A DNA stretch of 43,889 bases, from positions 1-43,889 of the forward strand of contig CALBVZ010000012.1 of the NCBI GenBank assembly GCA_937969445.1, given 5' to 3'. The notes below the pieces were generated by a model. The model had not been told where the DNA came from and searched no databases. It was given only the letters and a program-made list of their open reading frames with translations. Positions 1 through 9,378 of this stretch are shown here, piece by piece. Source of the DNA: an uncultured Octadecabacter sp. Lineage in GTDB: Bacteria; Pseudomonadota; Alphaproteobacteria; Rhodobacterales; Rhodobacteraceae. Numbering within the stretch: the first letter of the stretch is position 1; each line of letters begins with the position of its first letter. The position numbers were made by a program, and so were the translations under genes.

Positions 1-265
1 GAATACGCACTGCCAAGACACCGCTTGCCACCAAGGTTGCGCCAAGGACGCCTGCATGAAACGTGATCCAAAATGTCTCGTATTTTAGCGCACCAAGCAA
101 CGCGCCAAGCACGGAAGCCAGCCCCATACTCACCACAAAAACGCGACCAGCGCTGACGTGGACCTTACGCCCTTTTCGTGATCCAAGGGCAACAGCGCCC
201 ACAACTACAGCTAATGTTCCAAGCGCTACATGTGTGGATAATGTAAATATTTCTAAGGCGGGCAT
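1..265 (-). CDS. DUF2306-like membrane protein (partial, C-terminus cut by window edge)
   Basis: The reverse strand opens at an ATG at 263-265 and stays open to the left edge, giving 88 residues that begin MPALEIFTLSTHVALGT. Hydrophobic stretches at about residues 7-26, 46-60 and 70-86 alternate with a short basic loop (SRKGRKVHVSAGR), the look of a small multi-helix inner-membrane protein. The pattern of a His-bearing first helix followed by a basic loop and GR resembles DUF2306-type proteins, which have no settled function. It is divergent from the AraC-type regulator starting at 413, with 147 bases between them, so that regulator may control it; this is inference. The remaining C-terminal part lies outside the window, so the family call is tentative. 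Confidence 0.6.
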   Translation of the reverse strand, partial: MPALEIFTLSTHVALGTLAVVVGAVALGSRKGRKVHVSAGRVFVVSMGLASVLGALLGALKYETFWITFHAGVLGATLVASGVLAVRI

Positions 266-412
266 AACGTATCCTTTCGGGTTGATTTCACCCGCTTATG
301 CGTCATCCCAGAATGTCCCGTCGTCCGCGCATGACGGCGAGGACATATTTATATACATGTTTGATCCAGTGGTTGCGTTGATGCTTCCGTTGAAACTAGC
401 TTATGGGCGGAT

Positions 413-1546
413 ATGGAAAACGCTGCGGTCATAACCCTCGCCGGACTTTGTCTCGGCATTACGCTCACGGGATTGCTTGGTGTGTTTTTGCGTCAAGGCA
501 GCCAACGGGAACGGCTGAGCCTTGGGTTGGTCTACATCGCATTTATTGGATTGATCGCCCTTCCGCTCGTCAAGGTGCTCGCTGAGGGGGCGTTGATCTA
601 TTTCATGCCAGTGCTGTTGATCTTGCTGCTTACACTGCCGCCTACATTTTTCTATTACGTCGCGGCCAAGACCACGTCGGCATCACCCACGCGGGTTCTA
701 TGGCGCGATCTTGCGTTGCCACTAACTGGGGTCGTGGTCTGTATCGGGTATTTGATCTTACCGACGCAGGCTAAAGAAACGTTATTCATATCCGGTGAAT
801 TGCCTTCGGGTATTTTACCCACGGCCCTCACGTTGTTGACGTTTACGCTGATCTTGATCTGGCCGTTCGTCTCTTTCGCCTATCTTATTGCGGTATTGCG
901 CCGCCTCACATCCTATCGCGCCCATATCCGCGAACTTTTTTCGAACGTCGAAAACCGAGACTTTCGTTGGGTCGATGTGGTGATGGTTCTACTTGTATTG
1001 ATCTGGGCTGTTGGTGCGTTCTCTCTCGTGGAAGACAACCTTACAGATGGCACCTATTTAATAGATGGGCTGTTGCTGGCACTAACCGCCGCCTGCTTGT
1101 TGTCATTGAACATCTTCGCCCCGCTCACGCCGCCAGACCTCCCCCCTATTGATGACGGCGCAGAACTCGATCCCAAATACGCCCGCTCAGCGCTCACCGA
1201 CGATCATGCCGCAAAGCTGGCATTTAAGGTTGAAGCCGCAATGCGCAAAGATGCGCTCTACCTCGACCCGAGCCTGTCATTGCAAAAGTTATCGAAGGAA
1301 GTTGGTGCTCTGCCAAATCAAGTATCACAAACACTAAACCAAGAGATCGGCTCATCGTTCTTTGATTATGTGGCACACTGGCGAATAGAGGCATCAAAAC
1401 CAATGATCATGGCAGGGGATACATCGGTGCTTGCCGTGGCGTTAGACGTCGGCTTCAACTCCCGCTCAACGTTTTACAAAGCCTTTAAGCGCGAAACGGG
1501 CATGACACCAAAAGACTATCGCGCGGCGCAACAAACCGCCGCTTAA
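413..1546 (+). CDS. Membrane-anchored AraC-family transcriptional regulator
   Basis: A 377-residue protein with two clear halves. Residues 1 to about 235 contain seven hydrophobic segments (around 5-25, 35-60, 62-85, 98-117, 135-160, 185-205, 215-238), suggesting a seven-helix sensor or anchor domain. After an acidic linker (PPIDDGAELDP), residues about 265-375 form an AraC-type double helix-turn-helix, with the family signature around GFNSRSTFYKAFKRETGMTP in the second motif. The first helix-turn-helix is less canonical (LQKLSKEVGALPNQVSQTLN). Such fusions are inferred to sense a signal in or across the membrane and act directly on DNA. The ATG at 413 has only a weak GGGCGG upstream. It ends 15 bases from the convergent queA stop. 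The obvious candidate target is the divergent membrane gene at 1-265. Confidence 0.85.
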   Translation: MENAAVITLAGLCLGITLTGLLGVFLRQGSQRERLSLGLVYIAFIGLIALPLVKVLAEGALIYFMPVLLILLLTLPPTFFYYVAAKTTSASPTRVLWRDLALPLTGVVVCIGYLILPTQAKETLFISGELPSGILPTALTLLTFTLILIWPFVSFAYLIAVLRRLTSYRAHIRELFSNVENRDFRWVDVVMVLLVLIWAVGAFSLVEDNLTDGTYLIDGLLLALTAACLLSLNIFAPLTPPDLPPIDDGAELDPKYARSALTDDHAAKLAFKVEAAMRKDALYLDPSLSLQKLSKEVGALPNQVSQTLNQEIGSSFFDYVAHWRIEASKPMIMAGDTSVLAVALDVGFNSRSTFYKAFKRETGMTPKDYRAAQQTAA

Positions 1547-1561
1547 CCCCCCGGCCTTATG

Positions 1562-2614
1562 CTATCCCTTCGGCAGCAATATCGACGCATCGCCATAGCT
1601 GAAAAAGCGGTAGTCGTTTGCGATCGCATGATCGTAAATCTCGCGTATGCGATCTTGCCCCATCAGCGCGCTGACAAGCATCATCAGGGTGGATTTGGGC
1701 AAGTGGAAATTCGTCATCAAACCATCAGCAATCTGAAACTCAAACCCTGGTGTTATGAAGATATCAGTATCCCCTTCCCATGCCTCAAGTACACCTGAAC
1801 GTCCTGCCGTTTCAATCAAACGGCACGCGGTGGTGCCAACGGGGATAACGCGCCCGCCTGCGGCTTTGGTTTCCATGACTTCGGCCGCCGTCTGCGCGCT
1901 CACCTGTCCCCATTCGGAATGCATGACGTGCTCGGAGACATCATCGACCTTTACAGGCAGAAATGTACCAGCGCCGACATGCAGCGTGACATAGCTGAAC
2001 TTCACGCCCAAGTCAGCGAGATCATCCAGTAGCCATTGTTCAAAATGCAGCGACGCAGTTGGCGCCGCGACCGCCCCTGTGTTGGCGGCCCAAACCGTTT
2101 GATAGTCGTCTTTGTCCTGCTCATCCGCGGCGCGTTTGGCGGCGATATAGGGCGGCAACGGCATCGCGCCTGCCTCGTTCAGCGCCGCGTCAAAATCATC
2201 ACCACTGAGGTTGAACTCCAGATACCCCATGCCATCGTCACGCGCCGTAAGGGTGGCGGACAAGCGGGGTGAGAAAACGATCCTCTCCCCGTCACGCACC
2301 TTGCGCAATGGCTTGATCAACGCCGCCCATGTTCCATTCGCTTGCGGCTCAAGTAAGGTCACTTCGATTTTGGCAACACCGCTTCCATGCTCGCTGGCGC
2401 GCGATCTTTCGCCAAACAAACGTGCCGGAATGACCTTGGTGTCATTCAGCACCAAGTGGTCGCCCGCCCGCAAAATCGACACCAAATCGGTCACCGCCAT
2501 ATCACGGGTTTGCATGCCCTCAGCCACCAGCATCTTGGCCGAACTGCGCGGCACAGCTGGGCGCACGGCGATCAGGTGTTCAGGCAGATCAAAGTCAAAA
2601 TCACTCAGCTTCAT
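1562..2614 (-). CDS. queA: S-adenosylmethionine:tRNA ribosyltransferase-isomerase
   Basis: A 350-residue protein, full length for QueA. It transfers and isomerises the ribosyl part of SAM onto 7-aminomethyl-7-deazaguanine already placed at position 34 of tRNA, giving epoxyqueuosine. Family signatures are visible: the N-terminal [19 protein letters not shown], then [11 protein letters not shown], the central [10 protein letters not shown] and [17 protein letters not shown], and the C-terminal [18 protein letters not shown]. The ATG at 2614 lies 8 bases after the stop of the AsmA-like gene and its Shine-Dalgarno (TAGGAC) falls in that gene's end, so the two are probably cotranscribed. tgt, the preceding step of the pathway, is encoded in the same window at 36750-37880, and two tRNA-Asp(GUC) substrate genes lie at 27.3-27.5 kb. 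Cytoplasmic. Confidence 0.97.
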   Translation of the reverse strand: MKLSDFDFDLPEHLIAVRPAVPRSSAKMLVAEGMQTRDMAVTDLVSILRAGDHLVLNDTKVIPARLFGERSRASEHGSGVAKIEVTLLEPQANGTWAALIKPLRKVRDGERIVFSPRLSATLTARDDGMGYLEFNLSGDDFDAALNEAGAMPLPPYIAAKRAADEQDKDDYQTVWAANTGAVAAPTASLHFEQWLLDDLADLGVKFSYVTLHVGAGTFLPVKVDDVSEHVMHSEWGQVSAQTAAEVMETKAAGGRVIPVGTTACRLIETAGRSGVLEAWEGDTDIFITPGFEFQIADGLMTNFHLPKSTLMMLVSALMGQDRIREIYDHAIANDYRFFSYGDASILLPKG

Positions 2615-2622
2615 GGCACGTC

Positions 2623-5600
2623 CTATTGGTCCACAGTTGGCGGCGCGCGGCGGAATATTTCACGGAACATTCCCGGCGTCAGTGCGGACAGCGGATTGAC
2701 CAGAACCTGCGGGTTGTCAACGGGACCACGTAGATTGAAGTTAAACCCAATCAACCCTTCCCCTTTCCGTGTCAGGATCGATCCTATCCCATTGAGCAGA
2801 TAAAACGGCGAAACGACGCCTTGAAAGTCCATTGTTTGGGCTGCCGTCGAATAGATACCGTCCAGCGATATTCCCAAACCCGGCCCTGTCGCGCTGGATT
2901 GGGTCACGATCACTTGCGACGGCGTCAGCCTGAACTTCGCGTCAACATCCGTAAACAGCAATCCTTGCCCGTCCAACTGTGTCAGCAACCCGACCACTGA
3001 AATCGCATCCAGTAAAGATGCCAAAGCAGGTGCATCGCGCACCCGCAAACCGTTCCCGACCAAGGTGCCATCATAGCTCCCCTCAGCGCCTGCTGGAATT
3101 AACGTCAGCTGTAGGTTCCCACCGTGGGCATTGCGCAAAAGGCGCGTCGCGCGAAACAGCGCGCCAGCATCGTCACTGACAATCCGCACGGCGGAACGCC
3201 CATCAATCGGCACCAGCGTTCCACGAATGGGGGCCGTGCCATTCACATCACCCTGAAACTCTCCCTGCAAGCCTGAAGGCGACGTGAACGTGCCGCGAAA
3301 ATTGTCGAGCTGAATACTGTCTGTAATCACCAAACGGTCCAAAGCGATATCCATCGGAGCCCCCTCGCCGCGTCCGCCCTCGCCAAAATTGGCAGACCGT
3401 AAATCAAGTGATCCGCCGGCGATTTGAACTTGCACAGGCCGTCCAGCACCGCGCCCCAAAAGCACAACTGGGGCATCAAGCCATCCTCCAAGACGCACAC
3501 GCTCAAACGCGGCGCGTTCCAATCCGCCTCCAGACGCCAGACGAATGGTGCCAGTGGTTTGCAGGCCTGGCGCGGAAATCGACAACTGGTCAATGCGTGG
3601 TGTCGCGCCAAGCTGCCCAGCAACCGTAAGCGCCCCCACTGCATTGCGGGCCTTGGACCAACCTGCCCCTGCAAGTGACAGCCCCATTCCGCGCAAATCA
3701 GACGTCAGGCGGAACGACGCCGCATTTGGATTGCTTAAATCAATTGCGATTTGCGCTGGGGCCTGTCCGCTGACCATTCCCGACGGTAGATTGACATTGA
3801 ACGCTTGCAAAAACGCAGGGCCAATTGACACGTTCGCTTCAACACGCGCGGTCCCTTCCGATCCGGCCCCAAGTGCACGCGAGAACGTCGCAGTCCCGCC
3901 AACATCCCCCAATTGCATCGGTCCGCTCACCACCAAACTATCCACGTCCGCCTGCACCCGAAGTTCAGACGCCGTCAAAGTCTGGTTTGGCACCAAGACA
4001 CTTGATCGCACATTGCGCACCCGCGCATCCGCAGACCAAACCCGTTGATCAGGGCGAATGCCCCGTCCCAAGGGGGTATCAATTGACGCGCTGATCGTCG
4101 CACGTCCCTCTGCGAAACTAACCGGAAGATCAGAGTTGCGCAGGACGTTAAACGGTTCAAGGTTCAACACCGCCACCGCGGCTGTGACCCCGCCCACGAG
4201 ATCCAAATCAAAACGCGCAGGCGGATTGGGAATGCCCGTTCGCGGAATAACCATTTGGCTGCCAGCCAGATCAAGTCGCCCACCTTGGGGCGCAGTTACA
4301 TGACCCTCATCCAACGTCAGCGCGACGCGGCGATCGACAATTGAGAGCATCCCGCTTGCATCTTCAACGGGCGGCACGTTTCGAATAAATCCAACGGTGG
4401 CATCGCGAAACTCAGACGTCATCGCAAACGCCGTCTCTTCCCCGGGGCGCGCACGAAAGACAACAGATGTGTCTAAAAGCTCACCGGCTTGGACAAATTC
4501 TTCAATCCAATCGCGCGTCTTTGTTCCCAAATTTGAGGGCCAAAGCGCGATCACATGATCAGTCGCGATTTCAGTCGCACTGGCGTCCAGCGATACCAAC
4601 CACCCGTCTGTAAGTGCGGAAACCTGCCCCCGCATCGCAACAGGAACATCACCGCTCTCAATCACCGCTTGTCCAATATCGAGGGTAAACGGATCCAACC
4701 GCAGGCGGAAATCCAAGTTCGCCCGCGCAACATCTATCGGATCATCAAAGATGACTTCGGGCGCAATCGTCATTTCGGATAGCTGAACCTGCCCGAGCAA
4801 GGCCAAGGGCCAACCGTCCTGAAATTCGCGCAAATAAGTCTGCGCAGAACCGTTCACGCTTCCCAGTGCGCTGTCGACTTCCAGCACATCAAACGTCAGC
4901 TTTTCCAAGGCAGGATCATAGCTGAGATAAGTGCGTGCGGACTCAAACGGGATTGGCCGCGTTTGTGAATTCGGTCTCAGCTCTCCCTCGCCGATCTGCA
5001 GTGTTGCGGACACAGTCGACAACTCGCCGCCCGCATCCAATTGCCCGCGCACGGCCCCTGAAATAGGTGCATCCAACACACCGAGCCACGCCAGCAATGG
5101 CGATTGGCTGGCTATATCTGGGGCCGCGGCATCTGTGATGCTGAGCCCGATTTCAGCCGAGCGACTGCCGCGCAAGGATTCGTAACTTAGCGAAGCCGTG
5201 GTCACATAAGCCCGACCAGATAACAGCGCGACGTCCGCACGCAGGTCTAGGTCGCCATCATTCACATCAAGCTCAATACGGCCATCATCAATTACCCAAG
5301 ACCGCCTTGCCCGCGCATCGACGTAGTTGATAATCAGCCCATCGGCGCGCAATTCCTCGAGCGCTTCTAACGCGCCCTCCTCAAACACCTGATCAATCTG
5401 ATCCAATAGCCCAACGAAGCCGTCCGCAGCCCCAACCGCATCGGCCCCTTGATCAAACGCAAGGGCAACAGTGCCGTCCATGGCGCGGCGCAACGAAATC
5501 TGCGCGCCGTGCAACTGGACCTCTTGCGCAAGAACCCGCCCCTGTACCACGCCACGCGGCGAAATCAGCCCTTCAATACGAGGCACCCGTGCAAGAACAC

Positions 5601-5925
5601 CCCCTTCCGCATCCCGAAGCGTCGCGTTCAGCAAAACAAGTCGCGGATGCAGATCTTGGCCCACGGTGAACGTCATGGACCCAAAGCCTAATGAACCACC
5701 TGCCAAAACTTCCGCTGCACGCTCTTCAACATCGCGCACGATCCATGATGGCGCGGTGACTTCGCGTCCAATCAGCATCACTGCGGCGATCACCGCCATA
5801 AGCAGCGGAGCCCCGATAATCAGCACTAAAGCGCGCAGCCACCACCACACAGACAAACGGCGCGGACGACGGGGTTCCGTCTCCACTTCAACGCTATCTT
5901 CTTTAGGCTCACTGCTCTCACTCAT
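2623..5925 (-). CDS. AsmA/YhdP-like envelope protein (DUF3971 / AsmA C-terminal domain)
   Basis: About 1100 residues. An acidic cytoplasmic head ([18 protein letters not shown]) and a basic patch (RRPRRLS) are followed by one transmembrane helix near residues 28-50 ([20 protein letters not shown]). The rest is a long periplasmic region rich in short beta-strands, ending in an AsmA-like C-terminal part ([40 protein letters not shown]). The size and layout fit the YhdP/TamB/AsmA bridge-like proteins, thought to move phospholipid between the two membranes; that function is known of the family, not shown here. I chose the ATG at 5923-5925. An upstream in-frame start at 5988 would reach to within 3 bases of the divergent bcp start and gives an atypical N-terminus. 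queA follows after 8 bases. Confidence 0.85.
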   Translation of the reverse strand: MSESSEPKEDSVEVETEPRRPRRLSVWWWLRALVLIIGAPLLMAVIAAVMLIGREVTAPSWIVRDVEERAAEVLAGGSLGFGSMTFTVGQDLHPRLVLLNATLRDAEGGVLARVPRIEGLISPRGVVQGRVLAQEVQLHGAQISLRRAMDGTVALAFDQGADAVGAADGFVGLLDQIDQVFEEGALEALEELRADGLIINYVDARARRSWVIDDGRIELDVNDGDLDLRADVALLSGRAYVTTASLSYESLRGSRSAEIGLSITDAAAPDIASQSPLLAWLGVLDAPISGAVRGQLDAGGELSTVSATLQIGEGELRPNSQTRPIPFESARTYLSYDPALEKLTFDVLEVDSALGSVNGSAQTYLREFQDGWPLALLGQVQLSEMTIAPEVIFDDPIDVARANLDFRLRLDPFTLDIGQAVIESGDVPVAMRGQVSALTDGWLVSLDASATEIATDHVIALWPSNLGTKTRDWIEEFVQAGELLDTSVVFRARPGEETAFAMTSEFRDATVGFIRNVPPVEDASGMLSIVDRRVALTLDEGHVTAPQGGRLDLAGSQMVIPRTGIPNPPARFDLDLVGGVTAAVAVLNLEPFNVLRNSDLPVSFAEGRATISASIDTPLGRGIRPDQRVWSADARVRNVRSSVLVPNQTLTASELRVQADVDSLVVSGPMQLGDVGGTATFSRALGAGSEGTARVEANVSIGPAFLQAFNVNLPSGMVSGQAPAQIAIDLSNPNAASFRLTSDLRGMGLSLAGAGWSKARNAVGALTVAGQLGATPRIDQLSISAPGLQTTGTIRLASGGGLERAAFERVRLGGWLDAPVVLLGRGAGRPVQVQIAGGSLDLRSANFGEGGRGEGAPMDIALDRLVITDSIQLDNFRGTFTSPSGLQGEFQGDVNGTAPIRGTLVPIDGRSAVRIVSDDAGALFRATRLLRNAHGGNLQLTLIPAGAEGSYDGTLVGNGLRVRDAPALASLLDAISVVGLLTQLDGQGLLFTDVDAKFRLTPSQVIVTQSSATGPGLGISLDGIYSTAAQTMDFQGVVSPFYLLNGIGSILTRKGEGLIGFNFNLRGPVDNPQVLVNPLSALTPGMFREIFRRAPPTVDQ

Positions 5926-5990
5926 TGGGGTGCATAATCGCCGCTCACGCGGTAGAAGGCAAAGGGAATGAAACGCAAATTGGATCACAT

Positions 5991-6452
5991 ATGTCAGAAC
6001 TTCAGATTGGCGACGCAGCCCCCGCGATCACCTTGCCGCGTGATGGTGGCGAAACGGTAACCCTGTCAGATGTTGCTGGCCCATTGGTGCTGTATTTCTA
6101 CCCGCGCGACGACACCCCCGGCTGCACAACTGAGGCAATTGGATTTACCGCTGAACTTGCGGCTTTCGCGCAAAGCGACGCGACGATCTGGGGCGTCAGC
6201 AAAGACACCGTTGCCAAGCATGAAAAGTTCATCACCAAGCACGACCTCAAGATCGCACTTTTGTCGGACGCGGACGGTGACGTCTGCGAACGTTACGGCG
6301 TTTGGGGTGAGAAAAAGATGTACGGCAAAGTCTTCATGGGGATCGAACGCGCGACGTTCCTCATCGCCGACGGCAAAATCGCCCGCATCTGGCGCAAGGT
6401 AAAAGTACCCGGCCACGTGGAAGAGGTGTTAGAGGCAGTGCGCGGGCTGTAA
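5991..6452 (+). CDS. bcp: Peroxiredoxin, Bcp/PrxQ type
   Basis: A 153-residue thioredoxin-fold peroxidase that reduces hydrogen peroxide and organic hydroperoxides with thioredoxin-type reductants. The peroxidatic cysteine is Cys45 in FYPRDDTPGCTTEA, with the invariant Pro and Thr before it. Many Bcp proteins have the resolving cysteine five residues later; here that position is Ile50 (GCTTEAIGF). The only other cysteine is Cys99 in DADGDVCERYGV, so the enzyme may use the 1-Cys mechanism or an atypical partner. The start at 5991 matches the usual family N-terminus (MSELQIGDAAPAI); longer in-frame starts would overlap the divergent AsmA-like gene, whose ATG lies 65 bases away. The convergent uspA ends 31 bases downstream. 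Confidence 0.95.
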   Translation: MSELQIGDAAPAITLPRDGGETVTLSDVAGPLVLYFYPRDDTPGCTTEAIGFTAELAAFAQSDATIWGVSKDTVAKHEKFITKHDLKIALLSDADGDVCERYGVWGEKKMYGKVFMGIERATFLIADGKIARIWRKVKVPGHVEEVLEAVRGL

Positions 6453-6483
6453 CCCGCGGCCTCCCTCACGTTAGGAATGCACT

Positions 6484-6930
6484 TTATGCAACTGACAACG
6501 TTGCACATTTCGCGATATGATTGACACGTACCGACGTGCTGCCTTGGACAATCGCACCCAATGCGCCAAGCCCGCGTCGCCCAAGAACGATAAGGTCCGC
6601 GCCACAGCTTTCAGCGTAATTCACCAACACATCACCCGGTTCGCCTGTTTTAACGTGGGTATCTGTCAGCGTCTGGCCACAGTTTTCAACAATCGACGTA
6701 CCTTGCGCCATGACCTTTTCGTTCGCTTCCTTTAATTCGCTGGCTGGCGGCATAAACGCGGCCGTTTGATAGCCAGGTATTGCCCCCATCGCATAGGCGA
6801 CTGTTGGAGGTTGCGGTGTATAAACAAGATGGATCTGCGAGCCATATTTATCCGCCATATCACAAGCGAGCGTTAGCGCGCGCTCTGATGGTTCTGATCC
6901 GTCAAACCCGACGATGATTTTCTCAAACAT
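6484..6930 (-). CDS. Universal stress protein, UspA family
   Basis: A 148-residue single-domain universal stress protein. The N-terminus MFEKIIVGFDGSEPSERAL carries the first beta-strand and the conserved Asp, and the C-terminal nucleotide-binding signature G-x2-G-x9-GS/T is present in GRRGLGALGAIVQGSTS. By family knowledge this is an ATP-binding type that supports survival in growth arrest or oxygen limitation. The ATG at 6930 has a good Shine-Dalgarno (AAGGAG, complement of 6937-6942). Upstream lies a perfect FNR box with a correctly spaced -10 element, annotated separately, which strongly suggests induction at low oxygen. It is divergent from the DUF455 gene. Confidence 0.93.
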   Translation of the reverse strand: MFEKIIVGFDGSEPSERALTLACDMADKYGSQIHLVYTPQPPTVAYAMGAIPGYQTAAFMPPASELKEANEKVMAQGTSIVENCGQTLTDTHVKTGEPGDVLVNYAESCGADLIVLGRRGLGALGAIVQGSTSVRVNHIAKCATLSVA

Positions 6931-6961
6931 TGCGTGCTCCTTTTTTGTTGGGACAGCGCAA

Positions 6962-7001
6962 ATCTAACAGAAGCCACGCAACGCACCTTGATGTGCATCA
7001 A
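6962..7001 (-). promoter_or_regulatory. FNR/FnrL-type box and class II promoter for uspA
   Basis: Positions 6988-7001 read TTGATGTGCATCAA, an exact match to the FNR consensus TTGAT-N4-ATCAA. Reading towards uspA, the complement of 6962-6967 is TTAGAT, a plausible -10 hexamer. Its centre lies 30 bases from the box centre, close to the spacing of class II FNR promoters, where the box replaces the -35. The uspA start codon is 64 bases from the box centre. No comparable -10 is seen in the direction of the DUF455 gene. The match and spacing are seen directly; binding by FnrL is inferred. Confidence 0.75.
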
Positions 7002-7058
7002 TTATTTACGCCGCTTGCGGTGTTGTGCATCCCTGCCGGTGGCGGTAATTCCACAGGC

Positions 7059-7874
7059 ATGAAAACGCTCGCACAAATGGCAGACGATGTTCTGCGCACC
7101 GCCGATGGCCGCACCAAAACCGCGATCTCGCGCGAATATGCTGCCGCTTGGAAAGCTGCCCGTGACGCAGGTGAAACGCCCGAAATCGGAACCGCGTCCC
7201 CGCCAGACATGCCGGCACGCCCCGCCAAACCTGAACTATTGGACCCACGCGATGTTCCGCGTCGCAAGCCGGGAACACCCGAAGGCCGCATCGCAATTTT
7301 ACACGCCGTCGCCCACATCGAATTGAACGCGGTTGATCTACATTGGGACCTGATCGCGCGCTTTTCAGACACACCATTGCCCATCGGATACTATGATGAT
7401 TGGGTCAAAGCCGCCGACGAAGAATCCAAACATTTCAACCTGATGTGTGACTGTCTTGAAGCAAACGGATCCTACTATGGCGCTTTGGCAGCCCACGCAG
7501 GCATGTGGCGCGCGGCCGAGGACACGGCCAACGATTTAATGGGACGTTTGGCTGTTGTTCCAATGGTTCTTGAGGCACGCGGTTTGGATGTAACGCCCGG
7601 AATGATCAAGATTTTCCAGCAAGCAAAAGACAAGCAGGCCATTGATGCGCTCAACGTGATCTACGCCGAAGAGGTACACCACGTGTCCTACGGGTCCAAA
7701 TGGTTTCATTTTCTATGTGGTCGCGAAAACCTAGATCCGACGCCGGTTTTTCATGAACTGGTCCGCAAATACTTCCACACAACGCTAAAGCCCCCCTTCA
7801 ACGAGGAAAAACGCGCCGAAGCAGGTATTCCGCCTGACTTTTACTGGCCGCTCGCCGAGCAATCATCGCGTTAA
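7059..7874 (+). CDS. DUF455 ferritin-like protein
   Basis: A 271-residue protein of the DUF455 family, which adopts a ferritin-like helical fold. Candidate di-metal ligands appear in the right kind of repeats: HAVAHIELNAVDLHWDL, AADEESKHFNLMCD, the EARGLDVTPGM segment and YAEEVHHVSYGSKWF. The family has been loosely tied to tRNA-hydroxylase-like ferritin proteins, but no reaction is established, so I assign none. I prefer the ATG at 7059 (MKTLAQMADDVLRTADGRTK), which matches where similarity to the family would begin; a start at 6930 would put the FNR box of uspA inside the gene. It is divergent from uspA and is followed by 184 non-coding bases. Confidence 0.85.
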   Translation: MKTLAQMADDVLRTADGRTKTAISREYAAAWKAARDAGETPEIGTASPPDMPARPAKPELLDPRDVPRRKPGTPEGRIAILHAVAHIELNAVDLHWDLIARFSDTPLPIGYYDDWVKAADEESKHFNLMCDCLEANGSYYGALAAHAGMWRAAEDTANDLMGRLAVVPMVLEARGLDVTPGMIKIFQQAKDKQAIDALNVIYAEEVHHVSYGSKWFHFLCGRENLDPTPVFHELVRKYFHTTLKPPFNEEKRAEAGIPPDFYWPLAEQSSR

Positions 7875-7885
7875 CCACAACCTGA

Positions 7886-7934
7886 AGGCGGTTACCTAAA
7901 GGTAAATAGGCGAATTGCTGCCAGAATACCGCCT
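7886..7934. repeat. Nested inverted repeats downstream of the DUF455 gene
   Basis: AGGCGGT (7886-7892) is repeated in inverse as ACCGCCT (7928-7934). Inside it, TTACCT (7892-7897) and AGGTAA (7900-7905) form a second, tight palindrome. There is no T-run, so a simple terminator is unlikely. It could be a termination aid for the DUF455 gene or an operator for the M23 peptidase gene that starts 125 bases on. No function can be assigned from the sequence. Confidence 0.35.
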
Positions 7935-8058
7935 ATCGTCCTGAATATTCACTATTTTGGGCAAAAACCTTGCCAGTGATTCCACCACCCGCTAACACAG
8001 TCGAAACGTGTTGTTGGGGGCCCGCGTTAATGGACAGGGATGGGATCAGGAAACCTTC

Positions 8059-9378
8059 GTGAAAGCTCGGTTGATACATAAACTACACGTCGCTTTGGAA
8101 AAGCGCTTCCCAGAGAAGCGCCTGTTTCTACGTTCCGACACTGAAACACGGTTTATCCGCCTCAAGCCTGAAACGCAGCTCATTGCGTGGACAGGTAGTG
8201 CGCTTATCGTCAGCTGGACGATTATTGCGACAGCCGTTCTCCTTATGGACAGCATCGGCGCCGGAAACTTCCGCGCCCAAGCACAGCGCGACCAAGCCAC
8301 CTATGAGGACCGCCTGAACGCGCTTTCTACAGAACGCGATATTCGTGCCAACGAGGCCGTTGCCGCCCAAGCGCGTTTCTCCTCTGCTCTTGAACAAATT
8401 TCCCTGATGCAGTCCGAATTGCTGCGTTCAGAAGACCGCCGCCGCGAATTGGAAACAGGCCTCGAAGTCGTCCAATCCACGTTGCGCCGCACCATGGGCG
8501 AACGCGAAGACGCCCAAGATCAAGTTGCCGCCCTAGAAGCCGCGATTAGCGGCGATGGCGAAACACCGCTTGGCTATGCGCAAGCAGGCCAGGCTGATGG
8601 CACTGTTGATTTGCTGGCCACTGCATTGGCAGACACGGCTGCAGAACGTGACCAGATCGCTAGCGACGCGGAATTCGCACTCAGCCGCGCATCCGACATG
8701 GAACTTGAATTGCGCCTCTTGCAGGAACGCAACGACCAGATTTTCCGCCAGCTTGAAGATGCGTTCACCGTATCTGTTGAGCCACTCGACAACATGTTCC
8801 GCGCAGCTGGCATGAACCCCGATGATGTCCTTGCACAGGTACGTCGCGGCTATTCTGGTTCCGGTGGCCCACTGACCCCGCTTCAGTTTTCCACACGTGG
8901 CGGTGGTGAAGACCCCGACGCAGCACGTGCCAACGGGATTCTCGGTTCTATGGACCGTTTGAACCTTTACCGCATCGCGGCTGAACGCATTCCGTTCGAT
9001 ATGCCGGTGCGTTCAGGATTCCGTTTCACCTCTGGTTTCGGCATGCGCTGGGGTCGGATGCACAACGGAACTGACTTTGCCGCGCCAATCGGCACGCCAA
9101 TCTACGCTCCGGCGGACGGTGTGGTAACCTTTGCGGGCTGGTCCTCAGGATATGGTCGTCTCGTCAAGGTACAGCATGCTTTCGGCATCGAGACACGATA
9201 TGCGCACCAAAGCAGAATGCGCGTCGAAGTTGGACAAAGACTCTCGCGTGGCGACCGGATTGGTGATATTGGTAACTCTGGTCGTTCAACCGGACCACAC
9301 CTGCACTATGAAATCCGCGTAGGCGGACGCCCCGTTAACCCAATGATTTACATAAGAGCTGGACAAGATGTTTTCTAA
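8059..9378 (+). CDS. M23 family peptidoglycan endopeptidase with coiled coil
   Basis: A 439-residue bitopic protein. A basic cytoplasmic N-terminus is followed by one transmembrane helix at about residues 41-63 (LIAWTGSALIVSWTIIATAV), a coiled-coil-like stretch (about 75-230), and a C-terminal M23/LytM domain (about 315-435). All the zinc and catalytic residues of an active enzyme are present: His335 and Asp339 in HNGTDF, His383 in YAHQS, and His414/His416 in GPHLHYE. It should cut peptide cross-links in the periplasm. I chose GTG 8059 because AGGA (8048-8051) lies 7 bases ahead and the N-terminus VKARLIHKLHVALEKRFPEK fits the family; GTG 8008 is the alternative. The last 11 bases overlap the bactofilin gene, the arrangement seen for bactofilin-linked M23 enzymes that shape the cell. 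Confidence 0.92.
   Translation: MKARLIHKLHVALEKRFPEKRLFLRSDTETRFIRLKPETQLIAWTGSALIVSWTIIATAVLLMDSIGAGNFRAQAQRDQATYEDRLNALSTERDIRANEAVAAQARFSSALEQISLMQSELLRSEDRRRELETGLEVVQSTLRRTMGEREDAQDQVAALEAAISGDGETPLGYAQAGQADGTVDLLATALADTAAERDQIASDAEFALSRASDMELELRLLQERNDQIFRQLEDAFTVSVEPLDNMFRAAGMNPDDVLAQVRRGYSGSGGPLTPLQFSTRGGGEDPDAARANGILGSMDRLNLYRIAAERIPFDMPVRSGFRFTSGFGMRWGRMHNGTDFAAPIGTPIYAPADGVVTFAGWSSGYGRLVKVQHAFGIETRYAHQSRMRVEVGQRLSRGDRIGDIGNSGRSTGPHLHYEIRVGGRPVNPMIYIRAGQDVF

Noticed and set aside
63-434. A 123-residue plus-strand frame at the left end
   Set aside because: The opposite strand encodes a much more protein-like membrane sequence; this frame is rich in Pro/Thr/Ser as antisense of a hydrophobic gene.
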